The notes under the pieces were generated by a model. It did not search any database and had not been told where the DNA came from. It was given only the letters and a program-made list of their open reading frames with translations. A DNA stretch of 64,000 nucleotides from positions 503,501-567,500 of the forward strand of contig JADANN010000439.1 of the NCBI GenBank assembly GCA_018806985.1. The letters run 5' to 3'. The position numbers and the translations under genes are program-made. This DNA comes from Angiostrongylus vasorum (Eukaryota; Nematoda; Chromadorea; Rhabditida; Metastrongylidae). Position 1 is the first letter of the stretch, and every line of letters begins with the position of its first letter. This document shows positions 11,068 to 22,556 of this stretch, one piece after another.

Positions 11068-12160
11068 TCACATTACTAACCAATGATGACCGATAAAACC
11101 ACTTCTAACACCACCCATCGTGCCGTTGATCGGCAAGTAACTCGAGCGAATAACAGTAAATTTCCCATTTGTTCCTCTGCTGCGTGCAAGAGTATCCCAG
11201 TGGGTTGTACTCTCTTTAGGGATTCGTTGAGCATCACGTGTTTCATTTAAAGTTTTAGTTAAGAAGGAATTTTGTCCATCATGGAAGTGATTTTCCTGCT
11301 GTGCGCTGGACATCGCGAGGAATCTAGTCGCTAACGGCTCTCCCTTCACTACTTGCTCAGGGCGCGTTATGCTTGCTTCCCATCTAATTTTCAAAATTTT
11401 TACGTGTAGAACGACGTTTTTGATTTTTTGATCGTTGACGTAGGTCTGGACCTTGGATTCGCTCTTTCGCTTGCGAGATGTCTTTCATCTTACTTGCTCA
11501 ACCACCAGGTTTCTGTAGCGAATGTTAATGCAGGAACAATCATTGAGGCAAAAAAAAGAGAGCATAGGGGAGCGCATTCTTGCTCATCCTAACCACATTC
11601 CCAGTACCCTTGAAAGTTTCCCAATTTCCCAAGCCGCCACTTCCTCCCTGTTCAACTCTGGGGCTAAATAGTTCATGATATTTACTTCCCAACCCAGTTA
11701 AATCATTCAGAGATATTCGTTCCACTAAGCATCAGTGGGCCATACGAAACCAATCCTTTCTTCATTAACATTGTTTTGTGAGGTTTCGTCGAAGACCAAT
11801 ATTTCCAAAAGCGTTATCAACTACGCCAAATATTCATTCGGCTTGGCTAGGCTGTTGTAAAAAACGAAGTCATCAGCAAAGCGAAGATGGTGTAATTGCG
11901 GATCATCGATTTTCACTCCCATATTAAATAATTTTAATAAGTTAGGATCACCTTGCATAACCCCTGTTCTGACGTCGATGTTAATGTCATCGTAGAACAG
12001 TGATTTCTTGACTGTGCAATCTTTATGCACTTCACGAAGAATCTCCATGTAACTGTTGAGTGAATTGTGATAGTTAGTTGGTCTGAATGGTGAAGTATGA
12101 CTAGGAAAATATTCTTCGCCAATTCGTTGCTTGTCAATGCTACGACGCATGTACGGCACT
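11068..12160 (-). pseudogene. RTE-like LINE fragment: reverse transcriptase core and C-terminus
   Basis: On the minus strand, 12159-11821 encodes SLNSYMEILREVHKDC, then SLFYDDINIDV, QGD and HHLRFADDFVF, the last carrying the FADD catalytic motif of RTE/LINE reverse transcriptases. Positions 11394-11068 encode the LINE C-terminal region (RIPKESTTHWDTLARSRG). Roughly 400 bp of intervening sequence has no readable reverse transcriptase, so the copy is deleted and frameshifted. The family copies new LINE DNA at a nicked target. A second fragment of the same region lies inverted at 13150-13320. Confidence 0.85.
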
Positions 12161-12204
12161 GGTTAGAGGTGCTGTTTAATCAAAATCAACACATGAATGC
12201 TTGT

Positions 12205-12400
12205 TTGATCCCACGCCAGGGCACACCGAGGCACTCCGTGGTCGGTAAATTGGCATCAAACATTGCTTGGAGGATAGCAGCACTGATTTCACACGTTAAC
12301 AGGTCTCCCTAAGTCGCAGAGGCCAAATATGCATCCAGTCATCTCTACGATACCTAATGAAGTTAAATGCACAGCCTTCCACTAAGAGGTTGATGAGCGT
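12205..12400 (+). mobile_element. Degenerate SINE family 1
   Basis: The body reads GGTAAATTGGCATCAAAC, AGGATAGCAGCACTG, then a block like AAATATGCATCCAGTCA and AATGAAGTTAAATGCA. This is the same order as in intact copies at 33.99 and 61.4 kb, but with a corrupted tRNA-like head. Confidence 0.6.
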
Positions 12401-12404
12401 CAAA

Positions 12405-13145
12405 CGTGTTGTCTTCCTTTCTTCCTACGTATGAGGAATAGCCATTTTCTGACAAAGACTACTAATTCTCAATGCTGAAGAAAATACACCGGAACGATGC
12501 CACAATTTCGTTTTCACTTTCGTACGACGACACAGTAGGAAGTTCGTCCATTTACATAAAAGACGGAATTCTTCTTTGCTACCTGCTATGTAATATTCCT
12601 TAGCAAATTAAGGTTTTGGAGAATTATAGCACTCTCTAAAACATCGGTAATAAAGAGATGAAGCTTGAGATGCACAAAAAGTATGAGAACGATCAGCTGG
12701 TAAATATATCGAAGGAGCACTGAGCACGAGATGAGCTCAACGTAAGCAACTCAGAGCAACCGTCTAACGTTTAAAACAACTTTAAAGCAAAAAATCCAAG
12801 GGAGCTAGTAGTGGGCTGCTTCCAAGGCTTCGAAGACAGGTCGAAAACCCTTTGCTTTCCCCAGGGTGACTCGCAGTTCTCTCAGCAAGCAGTCGTGCAC
12901 ATCACACGGATAATTTCATTGATCAAACCATAAAAACATCCTGCCATTGTGATACAGCAAAGTATACATTTAAAACTACTTGATTCCACAATCCGAAGTG
13001 TCAATAACACTAATCGATCGAAGCTGGTCAAATGACCGTACTCCGAGGAAAGAGATCAATCATGCATTTTCTAGCGCTCGTAAGACGCAGTCGCTCATCT
13101 TATCTCACACCATTTCGTCTCTTATCACGAAAATAAATTCTGTTT
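12405..13145. other. No recognisable feature; possible RTE debris at right edge
   Basis: No domain is readable. A plus-strand frame from 12980 leads into the RTE fragment at 13150, but its first 50 codons show no motif. Confidence 0.35.
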
Positions 13146-13149
13146 CGAT

Positions 13150-13325
13150 TCGTATGATTGACAAGCAACGGATTGGCGAAGAATATTTTCATAGTCACAC
13201 TGCACCATTCAGACCATTTAGCTATCACAATTCACTCAATAGTTACATGGAGATTCTTCGTGAAGTCCATAAAGATTGCATAGCCAAAATATCACTATTC
13301 CACAATTCGTTGTTATCCACTCCGA
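13150..13325 (+). pseudogene. RTE-like LINE fragment abutting the satellite
   Basis: The peptide IDKQRIGEEYFHSHTAPF and SLNSYMEILREVHKDCIAK is nearly identical to that on the minus strand at 12020-12160. Similarity ends within a few bases of the first satellite monomer. Confidence 0.8.
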
Positions 13326-13329
13326 GGGA

Positions 13330-15780
13330 AACTCCCGAAACATGTCTGACGTGCTCTGAACCTCAAAATAAACGTTTCCCAACCGGGACGCTCGCATGAC
13401 GTCTGATTTGCGCTAAAACTTGAAATAATCCTTTTCCAAGCGAAACTCTCGAAGAACGTCTAAGGTGCGCTTAACGTCGAAATAAGCGTTCTCCGAGCGG
13501 AACACTCGGAAAACGTCCAACGTGCGATAAAACCTTTTGAAATAAGCGTTTTCCCACCGATGCGCTCTAATGACGTCTGATTAGCGCTAAAACTTGAAAT
13601 AATCCTTTTTCCAAGCGAAACTCTCGAAGAACGTCTAATGTGTGCTTTATATCGAAATGAGCGTTTTCCGAGCTGAACTCGTGGAAACCACCTAACATGA
13701 GCTAAATTATCAAATAAGTGTTTTCCGAGCGAAACTCCAATAGAACGTCTGATGTCCGCTTAAGGTCGAAATAGGCGTTTTCCGAGCTGAACCCTCGGAA
13801 ACGGCTTGATGTGCGCTAAACCTTGAAACAAGCGTTTTCGATCGAAAGCGTCGAAACACGTTTGATGGTGCCCTGAACTGTGAAATAAGCGTCTTCCGAG
13901 AGCAACTCTCAAAGAACTACTTGTGTGAGCGAAGCGTTAAAATAACCGATTTGCGAGCGAAGCTCTCGAAAAACGTCTGATGGTGCAGTGAACTGTGAGA
14001 TGAGTGCTATCCTGGAAAACTCTCGTAAAACGTCTAACGTGCGCTAAACTGTGAAAGTGAAATAGGCGTTTTCCGAACGAAACTCTTGAAAAACACCTGG
14101 TGGTGCTCCCAACTGTGAGTAAGCGTTTTCCTGGCAAAACTATCGAAAAACGTCTATCGTGCGCTGAACCAGAAAATAAGTATTTTTCGCTCAAAGCTCT
14201 CGAAATGTGTTTGAAGTGCCCTGAACCTCGAAATAAGCGTTTTAAGAGCCTAACTCTCGGAAATGGCTCAACATGAGCTGAACTTTAAATAAGTATTTTC
14301 CGAGCGATACTCTCGAGAAACGCCTAACGTGTGCTAAGCCTTGACATAAGCGTTTTCCAAGCGAAGCTCTCGAAAAAACGTCTGATGTTGCAGTGAACTA
14401 TGAGATAAGCGCTATCCTGGAAAACTCTCGACAAACATCTATCGTGTGCTAAGCCATGAAAGAAGCGCTTTCCGAGCGAAACTCTCGAAAAAACGCCAAA
14501 CGTGCGCTAAAACCTGAAATGAGAGTACTCCGAGAGGAACTCTCAACGAACGTCTTCTGTGCGCTTAACGTCGAAATAACTGTTTTCCGAAAGAAACTCT
14601 CGAAGAACGTCCGATGTCCGCTTAAGGTCGAAATAGGGGTTTGCCATGCCAAACTTTCGGAAATCGCCTTACGGTGCAGCGAACTGTGAAATAAGCGTTA
14701 TGCTGTCAAAACCCTCGGAAAACGCCTAACATGCGCTAAACCGTGAAATAAGCGTTTTCCGAGCGAAACTCTCGAAGAACGTCTGATGTGCGCTTAACCG
14801 TTAAATAAGCGCTTTACGAGAGAAACAATCGAACAACGTCTAACGTGCGCTAAGCCGTGAAATAAGAGTTTCCTAAGCGAAACTCTCGAAAAACTCCCGA
14901 TGTGCGCTAGATCGTGAAATAAGCGTTTTCTAACCGAAACATAAGAACAACGTCTAACGTGCGCTAATCCATCAAATAAGCGCTTTACGAGCGAAACTCT
15001 ATAAAAAACGCCTAATGGTGCCCTGAACTGTGAAAGAAGCGTTTTCCGAGCTGAACTCTCGGAAATCGCCTTACATGCGCTAAATCGCGTAATAAGCGTT
15101 TTCCAAGCGAAACACTCGAAGCATGTTCGAAGTGCCCTGAATCTCGAAATAGGCGTTTTTCGAGCTGAACACTCGGAAACGGCCTAACGTGCCCTAAACC
15201 TTGATATACGTGTTTTTCGCTCGATAGTGTGGAAACACGTTTGAAGGTGCCCTGAACCGTGAAATAAGCGTTTCCAAGCAAAACTCTCAAAGAACGTCTG
15301 GTGGTGCAGTAAATTGTGAGATAAGCGCTATCTGGAAAACTCTCGAAAAACTTCTAACGTGCGCTAAACCATGAAATATGCGTTTTCTGGGCGAAACTCT
15401 ATAAAAAGCGCCTGATATGAGCTGAACCGTTTGATAAGCGCTTTACGAGCGAAACTCTGTAAAAACGCTTAATGGTGTCCTGAACTGTGAAATAAGCGTT
15501 TTCGAGCAAAACTCTCGAAAAACGTCTGATGTTGCAGTGAACTGTGAGATAAGCGCTATCCTGGAGAACTAAACGGCGAAATAGGTGTTTCACGGGCGAA
15601 ACTCTCGGAATACTCTTCTCGTGCGCCGAACCTTGAAATAAGGGCATTCCGTGGGGAACACGTCAAAGAACGTCAGGTATGCGCTTAACGTCGAAATAAG
15701 TGTTTTCCCCGAACGAAATACTCCAAGAACGTCTAACGTGCGCTGAACGGCGAAATTATAGCTTTCCAGAAAACTCTTAT
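13330..15780 (+). repeat. 57-bp satellite array, forward block
   Basis: There are about 43 diverged monomers of 57-60 bp. A typical monomer contains GTGAAATAAGCGTTTTCCGA, then GCGAAACTCTCGAA and AACGTCTAACGTGCGCTAA. Because 57 is divisible by three, open stretches of any frame show a 19-residue periodicity (on the minus strand RRFSRVSFGKRLF-type), but all are stop-ridden. Monomers differ by substitutions and small indels, so the array is old. No flanking target duplication was recognised. Confidence 0.93.
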
Positions 15781-16505
15781 TTCGTGGTTTAGTGCATGCT
15801 AGGCGTTTTTCAAGAGTTTAGCCTAGAAAGCGCTTATTTTCTGGTTTAGCGGACGTTGGACATTTTTCGAGAGTTTCGCTTGGAAAACGCTTATTTCACG
15901 GTTTAGCGCACCATCAGACGTCCTTTCGAGAGTTTCGTTCGGAAAATGTTTATTTAACAGTATAGCGCACATTAGGCGTTCTTCGAGAGTTTTGCTCAGA
16001 AAACGATTATTTCACAGTTAAGGGCACCATCAGCCGACCTTTATAGAGTTTCGCTCAGAAAACGCTTGTTTCACGGTTTAGCGCACATCAAGCGTTCCTC
16101 GAGAGTTTCGCTTGGAAAACGGTTATTTAAAGGTTTAGCGGATGTTAGACGTTTTTCGGGAGTTTTCCAGGATATCACCTGTCTCACAGTTCACTGCACC
16201 ATCACAAGTTTTTCGAAAGTTTCGCTCGGAAAACGCCATACGTCTTTGAGAGCTTCGGCCGGAAAACTATTATTTCGTGGTTTAATGCACGCTAGGCGTT
16301 TTTGAAGTGTTTAGCCTGAAAAAGCGCTTACTTCACAATTCAGGGCAGTGTCAGACGTCTTTCGAGAGTTTCGCTCATAAAACGCTTATTTAACGGTATA
16401 GCGCACATTAGGCGTTCTTCGAGAGTTTTGCTCGGAAAACGATCATTTCACAGTTCAGGGCACTATTAGGGAGTTTAGTTTCGCTCGGAAAACGCTTACT
16501 TCTTA
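15781..16505 (-). repeat. 57-bp satellite array, inverted block
   Basis: About 12 or 13 monomers run in the opposite orientation, recognised by GGAAAACGCTTATTTCACGG followed by TTTAGCGCAC and CGAGAGTTTCGCT. The switch from the forward block occurs between about 15750 and 15790, giving a head-to-head junction that could form a cruciform. Confidence 0.9.
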
Positions 16506-16509
16506 TTTC

Positions 16510-17280
16510 ATCATTCTTTTCATTTATAGGCCCGAATCACTGAAGGTGGATGGCTTTTATTCTGCTTATAAAATGAGGTGTGGAATTAAAGCAGGTTTTG
16601 CAAGCAGGTCCTAAACGTCTAGAGACAAGCTGTATAGATTATTCGGGGTCAGATGAGCAGTGCGCTAGTAGTTACGGCGTCTCTTGGAAAAAAGTGGCCC
16701 TCCTTCAGTAATACTTGATTGTTCCTTTCTGCTTTTGTGAGCATTTGTAACAATCTCATATCTCTTTTCATCAGTTTATCTCATTAATGGGGATCCTTGC
16801 GGAGACTCCTACCTCCCTAGAATGCCACCTTGCAATTCTCGCTGCTTTCACTTACTGCTTGTGAAAAAAAGGGGTACACCACTTGGAGTTTCGGCTACAC
16901 TCTCTTTGTCTGATTCACTGCCATTCTGACTCATCGGAGTTTGGGGCTACGTCCGTGGTACGCGATACCGATTTCGAGATCTTTATACAGCGTTATTGGT
17001 GTTTCTCAGGTGAACAATTTGTTTAGTGGAAACGATTAAAACTATCAAATGCTTGTGGTCGTAGAATTCCTAGCTGGTAATTTTTTTATTCTGGGAATTT
17101 AAAACGTTCGAGAAAACTATTTTTGTTTCTCAGTGACGAAACGGTCATTGATTGCTACGACGACCACGAATTTTTTGGGCGTCAATCTTTGAGTTGCTTC
17201 TGATTCATTTGAGGTGAAGCGCTTTCAAAGTATGAGCTACATATGTTCTTCTCATTAACATCAGTATTTTCACTTCTCTT
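16510..17280. other. No recognisable gene
   Basis: Unique sequence right of the satellite. No open frame of note and no internal repeat was identified. Confidence 0.4.
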
Positions 17281-17284
17281 CTCC

Positions 17285-17440
17285 TACAATATGTGTTGGT
17301 AGCTGATCTCCTCCCAGAAAGGTCTAGTTCCAACTTCTCTACCTGGATGACTTGGTGAGCCTGGACACAGGATCGAACTAGAGTCCGCGTGTGTATTGCA
17401 GGACATCTCTGACCACTGTGCTCTACGAGCCCTTATATGT
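17285..17440 (-). mobile_element. tRNA-like SINE, minus orientation (family 1-like)
   Basis: Read on the minus strand, the head GGCTCGTAGAGCACAGTGG resembles a Pol III box A. About 45 bases later AGTTCGATCCT matches box B. The body then continues with GGCTCACCAAGTCATCCA as in SINE family 1. It is not a tRNA gene, because no acceptor stem closes it. Confidence 0.65.
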
Positions 17441-17569
17441 GATACTCTTGCTATTTCTGCACTCTTGCCCAATAGTGACGGTCTGTGCCGTACTCTCGTC
17501 GTGGGATTTAAGCCAGAAGAATAAACCTTTTTTGAAAAAGTTCTCGTAAAGCATTAACTCAGAAGAGGG

Positions 17570-17665
17570 CGAGTGTAGCGGAGTAGTTAGAAGTGTCCTG
17601 CAGTGCACAGGTGGTCTTTGGTTCGATCCTGCCCCACAGGCTCATCCAGCCTCCGATCACTCATT
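17570..17665 (+). mobile_element. tRNA-like SINE head
   Basis: GTAGCGGAGTAGTTAGAAG and GGTTCGATCCTG give well-formed box A and box B. The element ends after the head at GGCTCATCCAGCC, just before another SINE at 17731. Confidence 0.6.
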
Positions 17666-17730
17666 CATTTCGTTATTAATTTATCATTGTTTTTATATGT
17701 ACGTGTATATATATACATACATATGTATAA

Positions 17731-18015
17731 GAGCACGTGTGGCTCAGTGGTTGGAGGCGCCACTGCAGCACACACGTGGAATCGATCCCCGCACCCAAGG
17801 CGCACGAAGCCCTCCATCCCTTCGGGGTGGGAAAATTGGCACCAGACTTGTCTGGGAGGATAGCAGCACTGGCTCGATACATCGGTAGGCCCCGCGAGTC
17901 ACTGTAATGGTCAGATGTGCATTCATTGATCTGTAACGATGTTTAGTGATGATCAAATGCATGGGGGCATTCCTCAGGGGTCGATTAACGCAGAGAGTTT
18001 TTTATCTTTAATCCT
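17731..18015 (+). mobile_element. SINE family 1, near full length
   Basis: The head GTGTGGCTCAGTGGTTGGAG and GGAATCGATCCCC are tRNA-like boxes A and B. The body follows the family order: AGGCGCACGAAGCCCTCCAT, GGCACCAGACTTGTCTGGGA, GGATAGCAGCACTGGCTCGA, then a degraded tail. The peptides MYRASAAILPDKSG and similar that recur across the window are translations of this repeat, not genes. Confidence 0.85.
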
Positions 18016-18019
18016 TAAC

Positions 18020-19365
18020 TTAGTGCCTTTTCTTTTCAGCTTAATTCACTTCCTTTCATGTCATCACTCCCTGCCTTGATCTTGTTTATTTATTTGTTCT
18101 TTTGCAGTTACTGAGTCATACTAAGCAATTCATTTTAACTGTTCTTCCTTCGTTCTTTATTGTTCCTAAGAGGAGATAACCGCTCCTGAGTTTCGATTTC
18201 TTGTTCTAAACGTCGGCATTTATACAATAAACAATATCGTCAAATTATCTTAGGTGCAACATGGTCTACGACGTTGGCCGGGGTTACGACCCAGAGAAAT
18301 GGAAAGAATGTCCTCATAAGGAGTAAATTACGATGTTGTCCTTCTTCGCACGACTTCCACTCAGCTTGTTTGCTGTCGCGTTTGTCGTTTTTGTCGTTCA
18401 CTTCTTTTCGGCTGATCAACGGAAACAAATAGAGGGATGAGAAACAGGTGTGGATGGTTTCGAAATACATCTAGACGAAGCGCATATTCTAAGATGTTCT
18501 GTTGTTCAGCGACATTTGCAACACGATAACCTTCAGAAGATCAATTTATCTTCTACTATCACTAGTAGGACTTTAGTAACAACCGACCACCTTCTCTCTT
18601 ATTCCCTTAGATTTCTGTACACGCTTCGTGGTTTATTCGGTATAACATCCTACACTTACGAAGCCGAATCTCTCTTGAATAGGAAAGAAGATTTTTTTGA
18701 GAGGCTAAAAGACTAATTTGATACAAATACGCATTCACTCTAGGATGCTACCAGCAAGGTCTAATGCGTGCACAGAGCCAAAAATTCAATCAAGGCCAAA
18801 CGCTTTATCTCTTCTTTTTTCTAGAAAACCTATTCATAAACCTTTAAGTAAGAACATTTCGGGAAGCCGAAACGAAAACTTCTCCAAACACAAAAAACGT
18901 CGGTCTGATGGAAATGGTAATGAATTGCCCCGCTCTTTCATTAACGATTGGTTTCGTTACGAGGCATTTCATTCTATAGCCACATTCTTGCAAATGCGAA
19001 AAACAACCGACTAACCTATTAGAAGATTCTAAAGACGTTATTTTACTTTGCACTGCATTTTATCGTAAACTCTCGAACTGCTCCAGGCAGCGTCTTCGGG
19101 TTGCCATAATCAATGCAAACAGGTCATCGCAGCTTTCCTCAGTTCCAAAAGTGTGGGTTAGAACTTCAAAAATTTTGAACTGAATGCTGTCCGTACTTTC
19201 ATTAACGGTTCCCATGGCTAAATAATTAAATGCTCATGTTTCTCGTAGATGATGTGGGCTTCATATCCGACTTTAGAATCTTGCAAAAACATTAGATTTA
19301 GGTGGTTGCGGTGATTGTGATTGTGATATGAGTGACTGCTGATAACACCTGTAAATTACAGCTGA
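18020..19365. other. No assignable gene; three unclassified open frames
   Basis: Minus 18470-18240 (76 codons) and plus 18450-18716 and 18718-19014 (88 and 98 codons) are open. They have no recognisable domain, no clear splice linkage and a composition close to background. The last is rich in Lys, Arg and Ser and could be an exon, but I cannot support it. Confidence 0.35.
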
Positions 19366-19369
19366 AAGA

Positions 19370-19540
19370 AAGACGAAACGAATGACTCGCATGGTGTGCT
19401 GATGGACGCCCCCCGAAAAGGGTAACACCGTGTCCGATCCCCACTGCAGACACCTGCGGTCAGGAGTTTTGCAAACATCTCAGCATCGTATGGTTATATC
19501 ACACATAATACCCTGCAATGAAAAGAATACAAAAGTGATT
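19370..19540 (+). mobile_element. SINE family 2
   Basis: The head reads ACTCGCATGGTGTGCTGATG with a corrupted box B (GTGTCCGATCCCC). It is followed by ACACCTGCGGTCAGGAGTTT and TGCAAACATCTCAGCATCGT, the invariant order of this family. Confidence 0.75.
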
Positions 19541-19660
19541 GCATTAGATTAAGGATTTTGCCTACATCATCCTAGACATTGGGATGAATTTTGAGCTATC
19601 CAATGGATTCTACCAAAACACCTTGACGTGACATAGAAGCTCGAACCGAAAAGAATTGGC

Positions 19661-19927
19661 TTAGCATTTTTTCCTAATCTTTTTTGCTCTGTTAGCGCAT
19701 GGTTTTTTTAAAAGTTTTCTTTGCGGAAATTTTGAATATGTAGTGCTTACAGAGAACATTTTCACGAAATAACGAATTTTGTTAATCATTCCGCGTCCAT
19801 ACACCATTTTCGTACGGAGTTCTTCAAAATGTCGTTCCCTTGTATAAAGCATCCCATTGACTGCCTGATGAGCTTTTTGTCCAGCCGATTTTTCATCTAC
19901 ATTATCGCTTTCAATATGACTTTCCAA
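19661..19927 (-). CDS. Unclassified open frame (88 codons)
   Basis: The peptide begins MESHIESDNVDEKSAGQK, is basic towards its end (KLLKKPCANRAKKIRKK) and has no motif I recognise. It sits between SINE copies with no neighbouring exon that I can connect. It may be a chance frame. Confidence 0.15.
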   Translation of the reverse strand: MESHIESDNVDEKSAGQKAHQAVNGMLYTRERHFEELRTKMVYGRGMINKIRYFVKMFSVSTTYSKFPQRKLLKKPCANRAKKIRKKC

Positions 19928-19977
19928 TTCAATGGTGGCATTACTTCTTTTCTTTCACTCTGTTAAAATTATCCCAT

Positions 19978-20260
19978 CGTTATGCGAAATACAACCAGAA
20001 TGGTGCTGGGATATTTGCAAAACTCCGTACCGCAGGTGCATGCGGTGGTGGAACGAACGCGCTATTGTCCTTTCCGGGGAGTAACGCGTTCACTACTACA
20101 CCATGCGGGTCCTTCGTTTCGCCTGTCTTTGCTGTTTCCTATCGATCAGTACCATCAGCAACCACCTGTCAACGGGATTGATCTAGGCAGCTCAAATCGG
20201 CATTGAATCGGCAGCTAATATGGGACTGTAGTTGAAATCACAATGTTAACTTCTGATTTG
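19978..20260 (-). mobile_element. SINE family 2 (head plus distal tail), minus
   Basis: The minus-strand head (GGACCCGCATGGTGTAGTAG, with GCGTTCGTTCC as box B) is preceded by the family's distal tail (GATCAATCCCGTTGACAGG). The tail of one unit therefore abuts the head of the next. It stands in tandem with the copy at 20285-20450. Confidence 0.75.
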
Positions 20261-20282
20261 CTGCCTTCTGCTGTTTTTTTTC

Positions 20283-20450
20283 CATAGGAGGCTGTTATGC
20301 GAAATAAAACTACAATAGTGCTGAATTATTTGCTAAACTCCGGATTGCAGGTGTCTGCAGTGGGGAACGAACGCGCTACTACTTTTCCGTGGGCTAACTC
20401 GTTCACCATAACACTATGCGCGTCCTTCGTTCTCTTCGCCTGTCTCTCTC
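20283..20450 (-). mobile_element. SINE family 2, minus
   Basis: The ACACTATGCGCGTCCTTCGT and AGCAAATAATTCAGCAC blocks are visible on the minus strand. It faces the plus-strand copy at 20500-20745, making an inverted pair separated by about 100 bp. Confidence 0.75.
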
Positions 20451-20499
20451 TCTCTCTTTCCGATATTTGTTTGACGTATTTTTTGCGATTTGAATGAGC

Positions 20500-20745
20500 T
20501 TTGTGGAAATGAGTATTGCCGATTTGGGCTCCCCATATCAATCCGGCTAACGGGTGATTGCTGATGGCAGACATTAATAGAAATAGCATAGAGACAGGCG
20601 AAACGAGGGACCCGCGTGGTGTGGTGGTGAACGCGTTGCTCCCCGGAAAGGACAATAGCGCGTTCGTTCCCCACCGCATACACATGCGGTCCGGAATTTT
20701 GCAAACATCTCAGCATCATTGAAATTAACAGAATGCTTCTTTATT
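20500..20745 (+). mobile_element. SINE family 2, plus, tail-head arrangement
   Basis: The distal tail (TTGCCGATTTGGGCTCCCC, GGTGATTGCTGATGG) is followed by the head GGACCCGCATGGTGTGGTGG. Box B-like GCGTTCGTTCCCC and the 3' block TTTGCAAACATCTCAGCATC complete it. Confidence 0.8.
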
Positions 20746-20931
20746 TCTACGACAGTAGTTCTTTGCTCTGAAAACATTTTTAGTTTTATGTGTGAAAAAA
20801 CTTGTTATGCTTTTTTGCCTAAGAAACTGTGGTGGTATAAGGCAGAAGCAACGAAGTGACGAACGAAAGTCACTACGATATTTTTTCTTTTATGAGGAGC
20901 AGTTATTTATTAACTTTCTTTTATCGTATGT

Positions 20932-20955
20932 ATGTATATATATATATGCAGGCAT

Positions 20956-21010
<55 letters not shown>
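20932..21010. repeat. (TA)n microsatellite
   Basis: About 70 bp of alternating TA, interrupted once by GCAGGCATCC, ending at TATATGCATATGG. Reading frames through it are artefacts. Confidence 0.97.
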
Positions 21011-21014
21011 TATG

Positions 21015-21735
21015 GATACCTAACTATGTAATACCGAAAATCCCTTACCAGAGGTCCTCTATCTGATGGTGAAAGGACTTATCAGCCTTTCTTTGGTCAT
21101 TTTTAAATGTACAAAATGTGAATTGAGGATTTTTCCTCGTTAATTTACTGTCTTTTGTCCTTGAGCGAATGCAGTTTCACTTCTCTTAAATCAGACTTCC
21201 TGAGTACAAAGTTAGCCTCCGGTGAAGGATCTTCAGCCAACGTCAATCAAATACTCTTAGGTTACGTCATATGTGTGGAAGATGTTGCAGAGGCAACTAG
21301 CACAGGACATAGAAACCATAACGCAAGTAATTCCTAGCACTTCTGGTGGTATGCCCTCAGTGAGAACAACGAATGCGGTGTAGAATTTTCTTGGACAATA
21401 AAACTCTTCAATTTGATTTTATTTTCAATCCCAGGGTTTGCGTTGAGTGAAGAACCTCCGACTAGTTGCATGGTTACTCTTCTTATGGGCCCATGTAACG
21501 TCGTTGTTCAATATTTTTTTTGACACCTCCGATATGTCAGCAAATTTTGCGCTTGCAACTGGTTAGAAGCCTAGTCGATCAATGGCACTTATAGCGCCAT
21601 AAACTTTTGCTTCGATAACGTAGTAAATGACTTTGCTTTTATTTTTTTACATGGCACGCCATCCCATCTACTGTGATGGTACCAGCATTTTTGAATTCGA
21701 TTCGTTTTGCTCGCATTCATCTTACAGAAAGTCGT
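21015..21735. other. No recognisable gene
   Basis: Unique sequence without a supported coding region. A 60-codon plus-strand frame at 21155-21337 shows no motif. Confidence 0.35.
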
Positions 21736-21739
21736 TCGA

Positions 21740-21965
21740 ACATTGCGCATCTCGTCTCGGCTGCCGTTTGAGAACTTCGTTTACTTTATGAATGACGTAG
21801 AATGCTGGTCGAGTCGATTCTCTTTGCAACCCTGGAGGTGGCTGTGCTAAGGCGCTCCCACGTGAATTGGAGTACAGCGTTGGGGAAGGAGTCGAACCAG
21901 TAGTTGCTTAATGATGGACTGCATCACTATTCACTGCGCTACCGTCTTCCCTAAGGCGTCTTTAC
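21740..21965 (-). mobile_element. SINE family 3
   Basis: On the minus strand the head GGTAGCGCAGTGAATAGTG and TGGTTCGACTCCTTCC supply boxes A and B. The 3' part ends with the AGAATGCTGGTCGAGTCGATTC region (given here in plus sense), shared with 10.1, 28.0 and 37.3 kb. Confidence 0.7.
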
Positions 21966-22495
21966 AAAATACAAAACTAGTGGCCGCGCTGGTGGCTACG
22001 TTTTTATTTTCTAAACAAAGAAACACTCTACAGGCTGTAGAAACTATTCTCCACCTTATAGGGTATGTGTGGTTTGAGCTGTAAATATTTATTTGCACAC
22101 TGCCCTGTGTGCATCATCGCCCTGTGCCCACTTTGATAGTGCAAGATCATGGGTGTCATTGATTGGTAGCATGTCTTTCGCCAACAAACGATCGTAGGAT
22201 TTTCTATCCTCCAAGGGAACCTTGCTGTTCACTTGCTAATACACTGATCTTGTAACATCCTAGAATTGTCCGTACAAGGCAGATATTTCCTCCACTTCTA
22301 AGTATTATACAGAGGTTGCTAATCAGTTATGATCTCAGCTATCCTCTTCTCATCTCACATTTTACTTTGGTTTGACTTTTTTATGCTGCGAGTTCTTTCC
22401 ACCATATCTCAATCGATCCAAGACAGAAGCAATCTCTCCTACTGACTTCTTCGTCATCTAATTTAATCAACACGACACAGAAGATTTCCTTGCTC

Positions 22496-22556
22496 ATATA
22501 TTTATTTATATGATCTTATAAACTGATCTTCTTTAGCTGATGCGAGGTTGGTATAG
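22496..22556 (+). repeat. 61-bp terminal inverted repeat, left copy
   Basis: This segment (opening ATATATTTATTTATATGATC, ending GATGCGAGGTTGGTATAG) is the perfect reverse complement of 24863-24923. It lies directly before the first PLE codons. Confidence 0.95.

Noticed and set aside
13937..16305. Open frames with a 19-residue repeat, resembling a repetitive protein
   Set aside because: They are short, stop-bounded, occur in several frames and both strands, and follow from the satellite unit length being a multiple of three.
13330..16505. CRISPR-like regularly spaced repeats
   Set aside because: Monomers are contiguous and mutually similar along their whole 57 bp; there are no unique spacers, and the context is eukaryotic.
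17570..17665. tRNA gene (good box A and B)
   Set aside because: No acceptor stem or anticodon arm can be drawn, and the same heads are joined to a SINE body elsewhere.
20792..21031. Open frame ending in a YIYIYIY run
   Set aside because: It is generated by the (TA)n microsatellite; the same happens at 52851-53072.
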